The notes: a model not told the origin generated them from the letters alone. Shown: positions 44,552 to 55,980, counted from the stretch's first letter. The stretch: 64,000 nucleotides of DNA from Voacanga thouarsii (GCA_026120185.1 JANUWF010001176.1:6705501-6769500); one strand, 5' to 3'. Program-made: numbers and translations.

Positions 44552-44989
44552 TCAATATAGCAAACGTGCACATATCCTTAGACTTGATATCTGCAAGGTA
44601 CTTTGTTTGCTGAGCTTTGTACTTTGATTCCAATCTCCGGAGCTCGATCGAGGGCAACCTATGCGATGGATATTGGGTACATTGTGAGCTAAACGAAAGA
44701 AGTTAAGAGGGTCAATAAATGATTCACCACTCCTAATAGTAGGGACGCATATCTCACGGCCACTTGTAGGAATTACTACTCGAAAAGTCTTTGGCCAAGA
44801 CGATTGTGTATTGGAAACTGTTCCAATTGATACACATCTAGAGTTGTGGATTCCTGGTACAAGTACTATTGTATTTGGGCCAGAATTAATTCTGGAATGA
44901 GTTATCACTAATTCCGTACTCCAAACCGAATGAAATATTGTATGGCAAAATGAGTTTATTGCACTGAAGTTTGTTATTGAAGGATTCAT
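44552..44989 (-). other. Antisense ORF inside family-A LTR (copy 2)
   Basis: 145 codons, collinear with that at 30253-30690: same ATG, same final ARLLY, and many amino-acid differences between. Antisense to LTR transcription. No recognised domain. Confidence 0.3.
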
Positions 44990-45469
44990 GTCAAGCCACT
45001 TGACTTCCTAGACTCTTGGGTGGTCATGATGTATTGCTAGATACCGCTCATGTTTGGGAATATGGGTTTTTTAATTGATGAATTAATAAACCAATCATGA
45101 TTAGAATTAATAGGATTAATTCTAATTAATTATATATTATTAATCTCAAAGACGTTTGGATTAATTCATGTTCAGTACCAATTGATTGGGAAACCTAATA
45201 GGTTACACACAATAGAGGATTATATACTCAAGATTTTATTTGATAACATAGAGAGGTTAATGGCGAGAAAGAGAAGTTGTTGTGGACAAATTATAATTAG
45301 TTATAATTTGTGGTCCAAGTTGTAATTGTGAGAACTTGATGTTTCCAATTACAATTAGGAAATTCTAATTGTTTTAGAATTTTAGATTTCCAGTGGATTT
45401 TGGAACATATATTGGATATGCTCGAAACTCTAATCCAAGAGTGATTCACAGAAAAATAGGAGTCATAAA

Positions 45470-45474
<5 letters not shown>

Positions 45475-45553
<79 letters not shown>
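45475..45553 (+). repeat. (TC)n microsatellite in inner 3' LTR
   Basis: About 39 uninterrupted TC units, an expanded form of the tract at 31179. Confidence 0.97.
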
Positions 45554-45555
<2 letters not shown>

Positions 45556-46007
45556 TCGAAAACGAAACAACTTCTAGCCGCCATCTTTTTCTGCTAGCAC
45601 AGAAAATTTTGGTGCTTGAGTATTTCTCTGTGTGAATTACTGTTAGAGATAATCACCCACTATGATTATAGTGGTTAGACGTTCAAGCCGCGTGGAGTTT
45701 TCACAAGAGGATTGCTGGATCGCGCCTCAACTTAAAGAAGAAATTTTGTTCTTCGGACGATCAAACAAAGGTAAAAAGTTGTTACCTTTATTATCTTTAT
45801 ATCTTGTTTTCCACACATAGGAAAGTCCTGGGATGATATCTCATTTATTTTTCGCTACGTTGTATAGGATACAAGCCTGAAATACCCAACAGCTGTTACC
45901 TTTGTTATCTTTATGTCTTGTTTTCCCTACATATGCTGCTCTTAGGATGGTATCTTGTTTTATTCTTCCGCTGCGCCATATATAATATGCATGTGAGATA
46001 CCCAACA

Positions 46008-46491
46008 GAAAGACCTTGGAGAAGCAACCTATATTCTCAGAATAAGAATCTATAGAGATAGATCCAAAAGGTTGCTAGGTCTTTCGCAATCTACATACAG
46101 AGATAAAATGCTAAAGAGGTTTAGCATGGATCAATCCAGAAAGGGATTCTTAGTATATGGAAAAGGTGATTTGAAAATAAATGAGTATATTGATGTCAGT
46201 TTTCAATCTGACAAAGATGATTTCAAATCACAATCCGACTACATATTTACGTTGTGCGGAGGGGCAATAAGTTGGAAAAGTTCCAAACATAAGACTATTG
46301 CACGTACTCCGACGCTATCATCTAATCCGGGAGATCATAGATAGGAATAATGTAAAGATAGAAGGAGTTCCCATGGATGAGAATATAGCTGCCCCGCTTA
46401 CAAAAGCACTATCCCAAAAGAAATATGATTGTCATGTTGAGTAATTCGGTATTTGATACATGAATGATTGACTCTAGTGCAAGTGGGAGTT
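46008..46491 (+). pseudogene. Copia family-A RT end and RNase H (outer element, second copy)
   Basis: Second copy of the outer tail. It begins GAAAGACCTTGGAGAAGC like 31662. About 250 bp are missing between GGGATTCTTA and GTATATGG, relative to the first copy, where TTCTTA occurs at both ends of the lost segment (microhomology deletion). The abnormal GCACGTACTCCGAC joint is shared with 32203. It ends with PPT GCAAGTGGGAG before the outer 3' LTR. Confidence 0.85.
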
Positions 46492-48213
46492 TGTTAGTGT
46501 TATGTCCTAGAGGTAATCACTTGTACATTGTATATGACATATTTTATTTTAATAAAAGATATTATTTATCTTACAATTTCTTTTTTTTACTTTTAAGTAA
46601 TACAATTGTTCGATAAAGTCCCTAGTACAACACTGTGTTAAAAAAATCATGGTAGAGATCTTGATATGGGATTCCTACTACACTGTATAGTGTTGGTACT
46701 TAAATAGTTCCTGGTTGTAGTATTAATGAGACAGGACATCATTAATGCATGAAGACTAGCATGTGTTAGACTTTCTGATTTGATCAGGCGGTAGTTTTCA
46801 TATCCGTGAGTATTGAGATACTCAAAGTTAACACATGGATGCTTGTTAATGGAACAAGTTCATTGGGTGTCCTAGCTATGAGATAATCAAATGGATAAAT
46901 ATTTAGTGCCAGTAATATAATCTCAATATAGCAAACGTGCAAGTATTCTTAGATTTGAGATCTCCAAGGTACTTTGTTTGCTGAGCATTGTACTTTGATT
47001 CCAATCTCTGGAGCTCGATCGAGGGCCGCATATGGGATGGATACTAGGTACATTGTGAGGTAAACGAAAGTAGTTGAAAGGGTCAATAAATGATTCACCA
47101 CTCCTAATAGTAGGGGTGAATATCTCACGGCCATTTATAGGAATTACTACTCGAGAAGTCCTTGGCCAAGGCAATTGTGTATTGGAAATAGCTTCAATTG
47201 ATACACATCTAGAGTAGTTGGTTCCTGGTACAAGTACTATTGTATTCGGACCAAAATTATTTCTAGAGGGAGTTGGCACCAATTTCGTACTCCAAACCAA
47301 ATAAGATATTGTATGGTGAAAGGTGTTAATTGCACTGTAATTTGTTATTGAAGGGTTCATGTAAAGCCACTTGACTTCTTGGACTCTTGGGTGGTCATGA
47401 TATGTTGCTAGATACCGCTCATGATCTGGGAATATGGGTTTATTAATTGATGAATTAATAAACCAATCTTGATTAGAATTAATATGATTAATTATAATTA
47501 ATTGTGGATTATTAATCTCAAAGACGTTTGGATTAATGTTCGCTACCAATTGACTGGGAAACCTAATAGGTCACATACAATAGAGGATCATATACTCAAG
47601 ATGTTATTTGATAATATAGTGGGGTCAATTGCGAGAAAGAAAAGTTGTTGCGGGTAAATTATAATTAGTTATAATTATGGTCCAAATTGTAATTGTGAGA
47701 AATTGATATTTCTAATTACAATTAGAGAATTTTAATAGGATTAGAATTCTTAATTTTAGTAGGATTTTTCGGTTTAAATGTATGACATACTCGAAACCCT
47801 AGCTAAGGTTGGATTCACGGAAACCCTAGGCAACAAACGACTTCTTCTCTTCTCTCTCTATCTCGTTGTTTTTTTGAAAAACAAGTAACCCTAGCCGGCA
47901 CTTAGATTTTTTTCTAGCACAGAAAACTTCGTGCTTGAGTGTATCCTCTGTGTAGATTACTATTAGAGATAATCACACACTGTGATTATAGTGATTGGAC
48001 GTTCAACTCTCGTGGAGTTTGATCAAGAGAATTGCTGGATCGTGCCTCGACTTAAAGAAGAAAATTTTGTTCTTCGAATGATCAAAGAAAGGTAAAAAGT
48101 TGTTACCTTTGTTATCTTTATGTCTTGTTTTCCACACATATGCAGATCATGGGATGGTATCTCATTTTATTTTTCGCTGCACCATATACGATATGCGTGA
48201 GAGATACCTAACA
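46492..48213 (+). repeat. Outer family-A 3' LTR
   Basis: TGTTAGTGTTATG to CCTAACA, 1722 bp, followed by CATAA. It shares the outer subtype with 23170-24895, including the GGAAACCCTAGGCAACAAACG block and no long CT tract. The antisense frame here is longest, 46923-47549. Confidence 0.92.
46923..47549 (-). other. Antisense ORF inside family-A LTR (copy 3, 208 codons)
   Basis: Open from an upstream ATG at 47549 and also contains the ATG used by the 145-codon versions (MNPSITNYSAINTF). It ends at ARLLY like the others. In this AT-rich DNA a 208-codon frame is unusual. No domain recognised. Confidence 0.35.
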
Positions 48214-48294
48214 CATAAATCATATAACTTTTCAAACGATCTTTACCAGAAATTTTTTTTATGGAAAATACCCAAAATTTAAAAGTAACAGTAC

Positions 48295-48417
48295 CTGAAT
48301 GCAACAACAGTCAATAGTTTTTGCAACTCCTTGCACATCCTTCTGTTCTCTTCAGTTAGTGTCTCACAACACCTCTTCAAGTACTCATAATTTACCTCGG
48401 TCTACTTTAGTTTTGTT
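48295..48417 (-). pseudogene. HD-Zip class II exon fragment
   Basis: On the minus strand, after an acceptor-like TTTTGTAG, the 123-bp block encodes TKLK, a stop, [20 protein letters not shown] then RMCKELQKL. This is the start of the leucine zipper that follows the homeodomain in HD-Zip II transcription factors (usual form TKLKQTEVDCE..LKRCCE.LTEENRRL). The TAG stands where Gln is expected. The intron phase, with the Arg codon split across the junction, also fits as I recall it. A donor-like CAG|GTACTG follows. Only this exon is present, with no homeodomain nearby. It is a decayed or captured fragment. Confidence 0.75.
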
Positions 48418-48505
48418 CTACAAAATTTGAGACACAAAATTATCAATATCTAAGCAAAAGCAAAGCAAGGAAATTTGTAACAAAATAAGAAAAAGATGGA
48501 CAAGT

Positions 48506-48718
48506 GTGAAAAATGGATGGAACAGTAAAAGCGCTCAAAATGATTTGTTGGATGGCCTAATGAGACTAAAAAATGACAAAGGAAAGCAATTGTATAATCT
48601 AGAGGTGCTGGATAACATTGTAAGCATCATTGTAGCGGGCTATGTGTCTACTTCAATCTCAATTATATGGGATGTGTACTATCTTGAAAAATATCCCAAT
48701 GTTCTTAAAAAGTTGTGG
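48506..48718 (+). pseudogene. Cytochrome P450 exon fragment (I-helix region)
   Basis: The translation includes NDLLDGLMRLKNDKGKQL, EVLDNIVSIIVAGYVSTS and YYLEKYPNVLKKL. This is the I-helix and following segment of a plant P450, reminiscent of the CYP88-related clan. In the oxygen-binding motif, AGYxST, the usual acidic residue is Val here. The frame ends at a donor-like GTATGCC at 48719. The heme-binding Cys region is absent. Family assignment beyond P450 is uncertain. Confidence 0.65.
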
Positions 48719-48796
48719 GTATGCCTATAAAACCCTTTGCTGCAAAACTTCCCAACTTCAATTTCATGTCCTTCTCCATTGACCATCTCTATTGAA

Positions 48797-48875
48797 TTTG
48801 AAGAAGAACATAATTCTATAAGCCCGAATGGAGATTTCATCACAAGGGACAAGATTACGAAATTGTCTCTAGTGT
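48797..48875 (+). pseudogene. Probable next exon of the P450 fragment
   Basis: After an acceptor-like TTTGAAG the sequence reads EEHNSISPNGDFITRDKITK, resembling the P450 segment between the I and K helices (EEH....GDFITREDI.KL). Decay is evident downstream (stops, T-run). This is inference from the pattern and from the order relative to 48506. Confidence 0.4.
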
Positions 48876-49315
48876 TTTTTTTAACCAACACAGATGTTCC
48901 ATACATTGTATGGGACTTTTGCAACTGATGAAAAGAGCTTTAATAATTTGGCGAAGATGATGACAGAAGCATGTGTTAATAGAAAATCGAGACGGTGACC
49001 TTATTATACTTGAGGCTCTACTAATTGGGGTTCTTGACTCAATCCATTTATTTAACAACACAACACAATTATCTCTTTCTTAATTGGTTGTCTATAGTTT
49101 TACAAAAACTAGTTCTATAACTGACTTATGTTAGTTAGTAATATCTAACTAATTTTGTTGTTTATAATCCAGTAATCTTTTGGGCTTTGGAATCCTTTTT
49201 GGATCAAAATAACTGGGTTAAAAATCAACATTCAATAGTAGAAGTGGGAGAGAAAAGGGGGAAAAGCTTAAATTTCTTTCAAAAGAAAATTATTCTAATA
49301 TTTCTAATTACCAAT
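48876..49315. other. Spacer with no recognised gene
   Basis: AT-rich DNA between the P450 fragment and the Tat-type LTR. I see no feature in it. Confidence 0.5.
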
Positions 49316-50033
49316 TGTTGACGTTATTTTTAGCCGATCCGTTGCAATGGTAACTTTCAGCCGAAGCCGATATGAGTTCTGCCAAACAGATGATGACGTC
49401 AAGAAAATCTTCGGCTACAATACCCGGTTAACATTGGAACTAAGAGCTGATAAGCCATCACCCCCACATCACGGCACGATTGGCAAAACACAACTGTTCT
49501 CAACCGCCAAGGACGGGCCACGAAGCGGGATTCTCTCCACGTTCGAAAAGTCAGCAACCATGCCACAGCAAGTATAAAACGAGTAGGGATCCCAGATGGA
49601 AGAACCTAACAACAATCGTCTCAAACCAAATTACCAAATTTTTTCCAGGTTTTCAATTCCCTTTTTTCTACATTTTCTTTATCGCTTTCATTTACAGCTT
49701 TTCTTATAGCTTTGTTTACAGTTTTGTATACATTTTCTTTACAGATTTCCTTACTCCTTTGATTACAAGTTTTCCGTTTTATGTTGCTTTGATTACCAAT
49801 TTCTGTGTTTTGTATTCATTCATCATTTTAATCGAAATACACCGCGTTCAGTCCTGCTTTTGCTTTCGCATGCAATATTACTGATTTCCTGAACCCTTTC
49901 TATAGTAAGTTCAAGGAACTTACATCTTTTAAAAGATCCGGCTCATCCATTCATCTCTCAATCGGATTGTTTATATTCATTGGAAAAGCAACCGATCGAC
50001 AGTTCCGTCGGCTCCCCTTTTCGTAAGGTAACA
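49316..50033 (+). repeat. Tat-type gypsy 5' LTR (718 bp)
   Basis: TGTTGACGTT to GGTAACA, collinear with 7803-8490, followed by a PBS. Confidence 0.82.
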
Positions 50034-50037
50034 TAAA

Positions 50038-50055
50038 TTGGCACGCCCAGTGGGC
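50038..50055 (+). other. Primer-binding site of Tat-type element
   Basis: TTGGCACGCCCAGTGGGC, four bases after the LTR. This sequence, or one close to it, is the usual PBS of many plant gypsy elements of this lineage. I do not assign the tRNA. Confidence 0.7.
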
Positions 50056-50097
50056 ACTAAGGTAGTTGTTGCATGCAATTGCGTTCAGGACGCATTA

Positions 50098-50853
50098 TGG
50101 CTAATTCTCAACAGCAATCCTTAGGGCATTCATTGGAATCTTTCGATTAGCCTAAGGTTCTGACATTATGGGGAGTGTTTGATCCTGCAATGACAATATC
50201 CTACAGCACCCCAGTTACCAACCCTAAGCAACAGAGAGCACAGTCTTCGTCTCCTCCCCAGGTGTCTCAACTGACACCTACTTCTTTAACTGCCATACAA
50301 CAGGCAATGGAGCAATGTACGTAGGCCTCAGGTGTGTGGCTAATTTTTAGCAGTAATCCTCAAGGCATTCATTGGAATCCTCTGATAGGCCTACGGTTCT
50401 TACTTTATGGGGAGTGTTTGATCCTGCAATGACAATGTCCTACAGCACCCCAATTACCAACCCTGAGCAACAGGGGGCACAATCTTCGTCTCCTCCCCAA
50501 GTGTCTTTGCTGACACCTACTTTTTTAACTGTTATATGACAAGCCATGAAGCAGTGTACGGATGAGTTCATTCAGAGTCTTATTCCTCAGTTCGCTACGG
50601 TGTTCCAATCTCTACTGCAGAACGAATTTTATAATTTTGAACAAAGGCAAAATGCTCACTGGATGCCTCAGGTAGGTGTGTATCCTCCCTCCTCATCTAT
50701 TGTTGCACCTTTTTATGGGTCGGTACAATTATTGTGCCAAGAGTAGTCTATGATAAAGCCTGGGAGGCACTAAGGGAATTTGGGATTAAAAGCACCTGGC
50801 ATGGTTCCTACGGAACCTTTTCTAGGAAGAGCTCCACTATATCTCGATATAGG
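50098..50853 (+). pseudogene. gag: Tat-type gag N-terminus with 239-bp tandem duplication
   Basis: An ATG at 50098 opens MANSQQQSLGHSLESF, then a stop. A block (50101-50339) is repeated at 50340-50578 with a period of 239 bp, which is not a multiple of three, so the duplication itself shifts the frame. After the second copy, Gag reads TDEFIQSLIPQFATVFQSLL and WMPQVGVYPPSS to 50743. Further coding follows until a family-D LTR interrupts at 50854. Confidence 0.7.
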
Positions 50854-52640
50854 TGATGATTTAAAAGGGAAGCAGAGCATAGCGGAAGCAACAAACTGAA
50901 CAAGAAAAACACACAGCAAAACTCCATACCGGAGTCGGCGCCAGTTTCGGCGGCCTCAGCCGGTGCCTGTCCGAGCTCCGAAGGGAAAAAACATTTACCT
51001 CTTCTTCTTGTTCTTAAAATTGGCTGGACCAGAATGTGTGGAACTGGGGTAGGTGCGCTAGTGAAAACCTCTAGTGCAATTCCCGCAAGCCTCCTACTTC
51101 GTCTGTGCATGTATATGAACGCCAACCTCTCGATCTTTCATTATATGGCCCGCCTAATCCACGTTTGGTGAACAACTCACAGAGCTAAGAAAATTTTCAG
51201 AAAGAAGAGAAGGCTGTCACATTTTTCTTTTACTCAAAGAAGAAGTAGAAAAAACAACGTTGAAAACCATCTCCATCTTTGTTCTCCTGTTTAACCTAAA
51301 TAAAACATTAGGTTAAACTGGATTGGCCCATTGGACTCTTAGTTTAGCCTTTTAGACTAAATTAATTATTCTAATTATAACCAAATAAATGGCCCAATAA
51401 ATAATTAATTTTCTAACCCAAATAAACTAGTCCAATTAACAAGACTATATTAGTTTAGTCCCAAGTCAACCTTTAATTATTCAAACTGGGCCAAAACCTT
51501 GAATAACTAATTAACCCACCAAACTAATTTAATTAATTCTCTCTCTGTATGGACCTTTATTTTATTCTAGCCCAATAATTAAATTAGGCCATTTAAATAA
51601 AATAAATTCCATTTAATTTAAGACCAATTCCTTAGTCTATATATAATTAAGACTTACAGTCTATACTGGGGACCAAGAGACATACCACCTTGGCTACTAA
51701 AATGACCAAATACCCTTGCCATATAAATAGCTGTATTTTGTATTTTAAACATTTCATAATATCACCATAAGGAAATATTAACCCCAAGGACAATGCTACG
51801 TTTAGCAAAGTCTCTGACCTACAAGTGAAGTGACTAAAATACCCCTTTATACATCGTTGTACATTTGAGAGGAGGAAATATACTAACACTTCTCTAAATG
51901 ACATCTACCATCCTTAGGCTTCTAGTCCAACGCTCCACGACGTCCTGAATTGTTTTCGCTTTCCAAGAGAGCTACCCTAAAGCAAACATCCAAGTTATGT
52001 TTCCCAGGGCCCTGGATATTTAGATCATTCAGACAACTATAAGAGGCGATATAGTATAGAAACTATGTTGTACAAGTCTGTCTTAACTAACTAGTCACAC
52101 ATACCCAACATGTAAGTATCTTAGTCCTACGATAGAACCTCAACTAAAAGCAAATCAAAGTACATGCTTCCAGCTTCGTCAGACCACCAACTCATACTCA
52201 AGTCGTAGAGTACTAGTTCACACTGTAGCAGTAGAGTTTAAGTTTCTACCATATAGTACTTTAAGAAACCACTACTACATGTCTTGTTCTACGTATTCAA
52301 AATACGCTTATGTCATGAAGTGAGTGGACTACTCACTGACTAAAGGTAAGCCATTCCCCATTTGGAATTCATAACATAATAATATAAGCATGATGAGATT
52401 CCCATTCTCATCAATCGGTTAAGAACAAATGTTTATGTGTTAACTAACCCGTGATCCATACCTTACTGTAAAAGACCACTATTCACATCGACCACTTACT
52501 TAAACACAATGGGTCTTTTCCAAATGTAATTGTGGACAAATAAATGTAAATTCACAAATAATTTTTGAAAATAAATTCTTTTATTAAAACATTCGATGTT
52601 TACATCAGAAACCTAGTCTAAGAGGGCATGTTTCCCAATA
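50854..52640 (-). mobile_element. Family-D copia solo LTR, minus
   Basis: The minus strand reads TATTGGGAAACATGCCC (expected TGTTGGG) to AAATCATCA. ATAGG flanks it perfectly on both sides (50849-50853 and 52641-52645). 1787 bp, the same family as 54176 and 58822. No internal sequence, so it is a solo LTR from LTR recombination. It includes a GC-rich segment with CCGGAGTCGGCGCCAG (50929 on). Confidence 0.92.
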
Positions 52641-52645
52641 ATAGG

Positions 52646-53880
52646 GACCTAGGTGCCGATGGGGGCATAAGTATTCTATGACCAGAATGCCATTCCAAAC
52701 AGGAATGCTTATTCTTCATACGGAGGACCCCAGAGTTACGTTGCAACTATCCCTACCGTATACCCCGTTACGACAACAGCTTACCCAGTGCAAGGGGCAG
52801 GATGTCCTGAGATGGTTTCATTTCTCGCACAAAGTTCTCGACCAACTATCACAGGATATCTTAGGATATCCTAAGATGTCATCTCAATGACGGAGGCATT
52901 CCATCGACAGGCCACAGATCGGCTAGTGTATCAGAAGCCGTACCCAGAATAAGTGGACTCTATGGTAGTACTACCACAAGGATTTAAGTTACCTGAGTTT
53001 TTCACATTTTTTGGAGAAGATAAAAAGTCAACTATGGAATATATAGGGAGGTTTACGGTAAAATGTGGAGAGTTCAGAAATAGTGACTAGCACAAATTAC
53101 AATTATTCTCTTTGTCTTTGACGGGAGTAGCGTTTACTTGGTATGAAAACCTGACACCCAATATCTTGTACACATGGATTGATATGGAATGAATCTTTTA
53201 TGAGCATTTCTTTAAACCAGCACTTGAGGTCTCCATAGCGAATCTTTTGGCAGTTAAGCAGAAGTCATCCAAAAGTATAGTAGAATTCATCGAACGTTTT
53301 CGGTAAACTAAAGCCAAATGCACCACCCAGTTGTCGGAAATGGAGTGTGCTAGGATAACCATCAGTAGAATGCATTCGTAGCTTAAAGAGCGCCTCATCC
53401 TCCGGGATTTCATAAACCTATCCCGACTGTTGTCCTAAGTCGTCAGAATAGAAGAAATGATCAAGGAAAAAGAGAAAATGCAGTCAGTAAAATTTTCTCA
53501 AGGGTAAACTATGATATCAGTGGTGGACGACGTTGCCAATAATGAGGAAGAACAATTATTAGAAGTGATGGCAGCAGAATTAGTGAAAAGTACATCTTAT
53601 ACTTGTCCTTTTCTAAAACCCGACAAAAAGGAGGAAGCTTCCCATGCAGGACCATCCACATACACATTCGATGTGTCAAAGGCTGAGCAAATTTTTGATC
53701 AAATGATCAAAGATAAACAAATTCGTCTACCTTTCAGCCACAAGGTTCCGGGGCCAGAGGAACTGAAGAGAAAGAAGTACTGTAAGTGGCATAATTTGTT
53801 TTCCCATAATACCAATAGTTGTGTTGCTTTAAGCAACACAATACAAAAGGATTTACAGTACTTCTGTAAACTTTAGTTGA
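52646..53880 (+). pseudogene. gag: Tat-type gag core and zinc-knuckle region
   Basis: Gag resumes after the solo LTR. Identifiable pieces are FKLPEFFTFFGEDKKSTMEY, LQLFSLSLTGVAFTWYENL, FFKPALEVSIANLLAVKQK, the 121-codon frame 53511-53876, and the knuckle-like YCKWHNLFSHNTNSCVALSN (Cys-Lys-Trp-His...His...Cys). Stops occur at several TGG or CGA/CAG positions. The core matches the capsid-like retrotransposon gag domain. Inactive. Confidence 0.85.
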
Positions 53881-54175
53881 TACAGACCCATTCCCAACAG
53901 CAGATGCAAGTATGGTGCAGACATGCAAAGAAGACATGGAGCATGGGCCAGGAGATTCTTCAGTCAATAAGCAGTTCAAGATTTTGGAAAGGAAAAGACT
54001 AACATTCCAAAGGCGAGACGATCGGCCATTAGTTTTTACTCGGCTCACAGTTCCGACCTTCACGGCTCATTTCTAGAGGAAGGATGAGAAGTTTACGGTG
54101 CACGTGCCTCATAAAGAGTCGTTCTTCTCGAGAAATCGTTCCCAGCTTGCAAAAACTCAGAATGACGGGAACAAA
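53881..54175 (+). pseudogene. Tat-type gag-protease linker
   Basis: Weak coding resemblance in mixed frames, no domain. It ends at the target duplication ACAAA (54171-54175). Confidence 0.4.
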
Positions 54176-55975
54176 TGTTGGGAAATATGCCCTCGTAAAC
54201 TAGGTTTCTGATGTAAACATCAAATATTTTAATAAAAGAATTTATTTTTAGAAATTATTTGTGAATTTACATTTTATTTTTACACAATTTCGTTTGGAAA
54301 AGACCAATTGTGTTTAAGTAAGTGGTCCATGTGAATAGTGGTCTTTCATAGTAAGGTATGGATCACGGGTTACTTAACACTTAAATGTTCATTCTTAACA
54401 TTCTTAACAGATTGATGAGAATGAGAATATCATCATGTCTAGGTTATTATGTTATGAATTCCAAATGGGAAATGTCTTACCTTTAGCCAGTGAGCAGTCC
54501 ACTCATTTCATGACAAAAACGTATTTTGAATACGTAGAATAGGACCTGTAGTAGTGGTTTCTTAAAGTACTATATAATAGAAACCTAAACTACTATTACT
54601 ACAGTGTGGACTAGTATTCTACGACTTGAGTATGAGTTGGTGGTCTGACAAAGCTGGAAGCATATACTTTGATATGCTATAGTTGAGGTTTTATCGTAGG
54701 ACCAATATACTTGCATGTTGGGTATGTGTGACTAGTTAGTTAAGATAGACTTGTACAAGATAGTTTCTATACCATATCACCCCTTGTGGTTGTTTAAATG
54801 ATATAAAAATCCAAGGCCCTGGGAAACGTGACTTGGATGTTTGCTTTAGGGTAGCTCCCTTGGAAAGCGGAAACAATCCAGAAAGTCGTGGATCATTGGA
54901 CTAGAAGCTTAAGGATGGTAATTGACATTTAGAGAGGTGTTAGTACATTTCTTCCTCTCTAATGTATGACGATGTATAGAGGGATATTTTAGTCATTTCA
55001 CCTGTAGGTCGGAGACTTTACTAACGCAGCATTATCCTTGGGGTCAATATTTGCTTATGGTGATATTAGAAAATATTTAAGATGTAAAATATAGCTATTT
55101 ATATGGCAAGGGTTTTTTGGTCATTTTAGTAGCCAAGGAGATGTGTCTTTTGGTCCACAGTATAGACCGTGAGTCCTAATTATATACAGGCTAAGGAATT
55201 TGTCTTAAATTAAATTAAATAGAATTTATTTTATTTAAGTAGTCAGATTTAATTATGGGGCTAGAATAAAGTAAAGGTCCATGGAGAGAGATAATTAATT
55301 AAATTAGTTTGGTAGATTAGTTAATTGTTCAGGGCTTTGGCCCGGTTTGAATAATTAAAGATTGACTTATCACTAAATTAATATAAGCTTGTTAATTGGG
55401 CTAGTTTATTTGGGCTAGAAAATTAATTATTTATTGGGCCATTTATTTGGTTCTAATTAAAATAATTAATTTAATCCAAAATGCTAAACTAAGAGTCTAA
55501 TGGGCTACTCCAGTTTAACCTATGGTTTTATTTAGGTTAAACAGGAGAACGTTTTTTTCTCTCCTCTTCTCAGGGTTGAGAAAATTCTATGTTGATTCTT
55601 CTTCCCCCTCTCTGAGCAAGAAAAATGTACCGCCCCTTTCTCTCTCTTGAAAATATTCTTTAACCCTGTAAGTTGTTCACCAAACGGGATTAGGCAGGTC
55701 ATATACTAAAAGATCGAGAGGTTGGTGTTAACATACATGCATAAACGGAGTAGGAGATTTGTAGAAATCGTACAAGAAGCTTCCACCAGCGCATCTACCC
55801 CAGTTCCACACATTCCGGTCCACCCAATTCTGAGAACGAGAAAAAGAGGTAAAAAAAATTTTCCCTCAGAGTCCTGCCAAGCCATGACCGGCGCCAGCTC
55901 CAATCTGTGATTTTCAATTTTCAATTTTTTTTTTTTTACTTCCGCTACGTGCTTTGCTTCCCCTTTAAACCTTCA
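54176..55975 (+). mobile_element. Family-D copia solo LTR, plus
   Basis: TGTTGGGAAATATGCCC to AAACCTTCA, 1800 bp. Perfect ACAAA flanks (54171-54175 and 55976-55980). The GC-rich CCGGCGCCAGCTCC word lies near its 3' end (55891 on). No coding content. Confidence 0.95.
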
Positions 55976-55980
55976 ACAAA

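Larger units (their letters stand above)
44122..46007 (+). repeat. Inner family-A 3' LTR with 116-bp terminal duplication
   Basis: The LTR runs TGTTAGTATTG to CCCAACA at 45891, followed by a 116-bp second LTR end (45892-46007), then GAAAG (46008). The layout is the same as 29822-31661. A TC tract of about 79 bp (45475-45553) makes it the longest LTR. The antisense 145-codon frame is at 44552-44989. Confidence 0.88.
23170..48213 (+). mobile_element. Compound family-A copia locus (nested and recombined)
   Basis: The whole 25 kb is bounded by one target duplication, CATAA (23165-23169 and 48214-48218). The outermost LTRs (23170-24895 and 46492-48213) share subtype features not seen in the inner LTRs, such as GTATGACATACTCGAAAC and GGAAACCCTAGGCAACAAA. 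Inner LTRs at 29822, 32393 and 44122 share instead GGATTTTGGARCATATATTG and a CT tract. So an older element was invaded by a second family-A element, which was itself invaded by a chromovirus. The RT-to-PPT tail of the outer element is present twice (31662-32392 and 46008-46491). Confidence 0.85.

Noticed and set aside
45297..45635. Frames on both strands with Ser/Leu or Arg/Glu repeats
   Set aside because: They are produced by the TC microsatellite in the family-A LTR.
51647..51904. 85-codon frame on the minus strand
   Set aside because: Lies inside a family-D solo LTR and is not open in the other two family-D LTRs.
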